Source of the DNA: Phaeobacter cretensis
GTDB lineage: Bacteria > Pseudomonadota > Alphaproteobacteria > Rhodobacterales > Rhodobacteraceae
DNA: 64,000 bases
Reading direction: 5' to 3'
Assembly: GCF_047372505.1 (NCBI RefSeq)
Contig: NZ_JBKBEU010000001.1
Span: forward strand, 1,922,001 to 1,986,000
The notes under the pieces are model-generated. The model saw nothing but the letters and a program-made list of their open reading frames with translations, made no database searches and had not been told where the DNA came from. A program made the translations under genes and the position numbers. Below, piece after piece: positions 61,951 through 64,000 of the stretch. Numbering within the stretch: the first letter of the stretch is position 1; each line of letters opens with the position of its first letter.

Positions 61951-63051
61951 TCAGGCGTCCAGCGCGCGGCAATCTTCCGGCAGCCAGCCAATTTCGATCT
62001 GCTGGCCGGGCTGCAGCCGCACCTGATCTGGCGCGTTCCGGGTTTTGACAACAAACTCATCATTTCCGGCAACCCGCAGACGGGTACGGAAAATATCGCC
62101 CATGTAGATGAACTCCAGAACCTCTGCCTTGAGCGTATGAGCGCCTTCCTGCATCCGATCCTTGTTGAATTCAACGCGCTCGGGGCGGATTGAAACACGC
62201 GTCCGCTCACCCGGCTTGGAAACATTGATGGGCTTGCAATCAATCAACTCACCATCGTCCAGCTGAACCAGCGCAATGCCGTTGTTGATCTCTTTGATCG
62301 TACCTTCGAGCGTATTATTCTCGCCGATAAACTGGGCCACGAAGCTGTTTGACGGCTCTTCATACAGCTCATCTGGCGGCGCCAGCTGCTGGATCCGACC
62401 ATCATTAAACACCGCTACGCGGTCAGACATGGTCAGCGCCTCGGTTTGGTCGTGCGTCACGTAGACCGTAGTGATGCCAAGCTGATGTGCCAAATGTGTG
62501 ATCTCAAACTGCATCTTCTCGCGCAACTGCTTGTCCAGCGCTCCGAGCGGTTCGTCCATCAAGACCAGCTCAGGTTCGAATACCAGTGCCCGCGCCAGAG
62601 CAACCCGTTGCTGCTGACCTCCGGACAATTGCGCCGGACGACGGCCACCAAAGGCGCCCATTTCCACCATATCCAACGCGCGCATCACTTTCTGCTCACG
62701 CTCGGATTTGCCCATATTACGGACTTCCAGAGGAAAGCTGAGATTCTCGGCGATGGTCATATGTGGAAACAACGCGTAGTTCTGGAACACCATCCCGATG
62801 CCGCGCTTATGGGGTGGAATGTTGTTGATCGAGACGCCACCTAGCCGGATATCACCATGGGTTGCTGTCTCAAATCCAGCCAACATCATCAGGCAGGTCG
62901 TTTTGCCTGAACCTGACGGACCCAACATGGTCAAAAATTCGCCTTTCGGCATGGTGAGGTTCAGATCTTTGACAACGAGATTCTCGCCGTCATAACTCTT
63001 CTGCACACGTTCGAATTCAACGAACGCGCTCGTGTTTGACGCATCAGCCAA
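61951..63051 (-). CDS. potA: Polyamine-type ABC transporter ATP-binding protein
   Basis: ATPase subunit of the importer, on the cytoplasmic side. The best start is TTG at 63051 with GGGAG six bases upstream, giving 366 residues; the in-frame ATG at 63243 would add 64 unconserved residues. Walker A is GPSGSGKT (44-51), the signature AQLSGGQQQR, Walker B LVLMDEPLGALD, and the H-loop TVYVTHDQTEA. A C-terminal TOBE domain (about 265-360) is present. It is first of the potA-D-B-C operon. Confidence 0.93.
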   Translation of the reverse strand: MADASNTSAFVEFERVQKSYDGENLVVKDLNLTMPKGEFLTMLGPSGSGKTTCLMMLAGFETATHGDIRLGGVSINNIPPHKRGIGMVFQNYALFPHMTIAENLSFPLEVRNMGKSEREQKVMRALDMVEMGAFGGRRPAQLSGGQQQRVALARALVFEPELVLMDEPLGALDKQLREKMQFEITHLAHQLGITTVYVTHDQTEALTMSDRVAVFNDGRIQQLAPPDELYEEPSNSFVAQFIGENNTLEGTIKEINNGIALVQLDDGELIDCKPINVSKPGERTRVSIRPERVEFNKDRMQEGAHTLKAEVLEFIYMGDIFRTRLRVAGNDEFVVKTRNAPDQVRLQPGQQIEIGWLPEDCRALDA

Positions 63052-63402
63052 TTGAGGCTCCCTGGTTTGGTTCGGCAGATTGGCTCTGCACTTCTGTAGC
63101 GATGTAAGCACACCCGAGTGTTGGTGCGCAACCGGATCGTCCGGATCATCTCTTGAATTCACCTTAGGGCCGAACGCTCCTGCTACGGTACACATTACGA
63201 CGAACGACTGCTGAAAAGCGACATTTTTTGCCACGCATTTCACATGGAAACTCTATTTTTACACGCCGTGATTGAATGCCACCAAACGTTACCGGAAACA
63301 CTTCCAAACTCGAATTTGAAAAACTGGTTCGGATTCGCAGATGCAAAAACGGCGTCGGTTCTGGCTTAGAACCGACGCCACAAAAATGGGCTGTGTTGAA
63401 TT
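63052..63402. other. Upstream region of the polyamine transporter operon
   Basis: About 350 bp between the aminotransferase stop and potA, apparently without a gene. It holds the terminator of the aminotransferase and presumably the leftward pot promoter. No operator-like palindrome was seen. Confidence 0.4.
63351..63379 (-). terminator. Terminator after the aminotransferase gene
   Basis: Perfect 12-bp stem GGCGTCGGTTCT (63351-63362)/AGAACCGACGCC (63368-63379) with a 5-nt loop, followed on the minus strand by GTTTTTGCAT. It lies 23 bp after the stop codon at 63403. Confidence 0.88.
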
Positions 63403-64000
63403 TTACGCGCTGTGCAACAGATCCTGATTTTTCAGTTCGGCATAACATTCGTCTAGCGACTGCCGGGCCCTCGCGATCAGCGTGTCGATTTCTTCAACTG
63501 TGATGACCAATGGCGGTGAAATTATCATCCGGTCGCCAACGTGGCGCATCACCAGGTTATTGGCGAAGCATCGTTCACGGCAAATATAGCCAACTGTCCC
63601 ACCCTCTGCAGCGAAGGCGGCGCGGGTAGCTTTATTGGGGCTCAGTGCTATGGACCCCATCATGCCCACAATCTTGGCCTCACCGACCAACGGATGATCA
63701 GCCAGCGCTTCCCATTGTTCCTTAAGATACGGCGCAATGACCTCACGCACGTTATCGATGATGTGTTCCTCTTCCAGAATGCGCAGGTTTTCCAGTGCTA
63801 CGGCGGCCGCCACCGGGTGACCGGAATAGGTGTAGCCATGGTTGAATTCACCCGACCCGATTACCGAAGCGATCTCGTCGCTGACAATAGACCCACCAAT
63901 TGGCGCATAGCCCGACGACAGACCCTTAGCGATTGTCATGATGTCGGGACGAATCCCCATGGTCTCGCTTCCAAACCAATTTCCAGTGCGTCCGAAGCCA
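63403..64000 (-). CDS. Class-III PLP aminotransferase, C-terminal part
   Basis: Only the last 199 or so codons are in the window; the frame continues off the right edge, reading GFGRTGNWFGSE before IRPDIMTIAKGLSSGYAPIGG. The Lys in IAKGLSSGY is the PLP Schiff-base residue, and TYSGHPVAAAVALENL follows. The type is omega-amino-acid/polyamine: pyruvate aminotransferase (SpuC-like). Its place directly before a polyamine-type importer suggests it degrades the imported amine. Residues before the lysine are too few to name the substrate. Confidence 0.9.
   Translation of the reverse strand, partial: GFGRTGNWFGSETMGIRPDIMTIAKGLSSGYAPIGGSIVSDEIASVIGSGEFNHGYTYSGHPVAAAVALENLRILEEEHIIDNVREVIAPYLKEQWEALADHPLVGEAKIVGMMGSIALSPNKATRAAFAAEGGTVGYICRERCFANNLVMRHVGDRMIISPPLVITVEEIDTLIARARQSLDECYAELKNQDLLHSA

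Noticed and set aside
1..64000. CRISPR arrays, tRNA or rRNA genes
   Set aside because: No regularly spaced direct repeats, cloverleaf sequences or rRNA segments were recognised.

Overview
The window is a piece of the main chromosome of a Rhodobacterales alphaproteobacterium, most likely of the Roseobacter group. The evidence is the gene content and order: dnaA, dnaN, recF and gyrB run together on one strand, rpsT lies just upstream of dnaA, mutM is divergent from ubiE-ubiB, the histidine-utilisation genes sit in a GTGA/ATGA-overlapped cluster, and there are Roseobacter-type Hint, IalB and RTX-protease genes. No rRNA, tRNA or CRISPR array was seen.

Layout. 1-5259 (minus) is the first 1753 codons of a giant modular toxin-like protein that runs off the left edge. 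It has an N-terminal metalloprotease-like motif, a central C58/YopT-like cysteine-protease core and a long hydrophobic stretch resembling the membrane-insertion region of large clostridial toxins. A decayed IS6-family element (5660-6511) separates it from gyrB. From 6673 to 16082 lies the replication block gyrB - quinone reductase/TetR - lysE-type exporter - recF - dnaN - dnaA - rpsT; the redox pair, the TetR gene and the exporter interrupt recF-gyrB. 16351-26784 is ordinary housekeeping: enoyl-CoA hydratase, mutM, ubiE-ubiB, a lytic transglycosylase, a WYL regulator, rnr and dapE. 27215-30021 is accessory: a degenerate Hint protein, an ionotropic-glutamate-receptor-like channel and a small unknown protein.

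30153-37554 is a complete histidine degradation locus. hutC-hutF run left and hutI-H-G-U run right from a 75-bp divergent promoter with a HutC-like palindrome. Both hutF and hutG are present, so formiminoglutamate should be deiminated to formylglutamate and then cleaved to glutamate and formate. 37732-48895 is mixed: dapD, a GntR/dehydratase pair, a LOG-family hydrolase, an RTX serralysin-like protease, rlmN, an LprI-like protein, IalB, a class-3 asparaginase, an ArsR-SRPBCC-YCII operon and a TauE exporter. 48901-52933 carries serine biosynthesis, with serB divergent from serC-serA and a serC-type RNA leader. 53847-56808 is the threonine degradation pair kbl-tdh with a probable XRE-cupin repressor and matching operators. 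The window ends with a thiolase, a polyamine-type ABC transporter (potA-D-B-C order) and the start-truncated end of a class-III aminotransferase.

The most unusual items are the giant toxin-like protein, the glutamate-receptor-like channel with a non-canonical pore filter, the threonine dehydrogenase lacking all four structural-zinc cysteines, and several well-formed operator sets that pair a local regulator with its likely target. All functional calls come from reading the sequence and from knowledge of the families; no database search was run.
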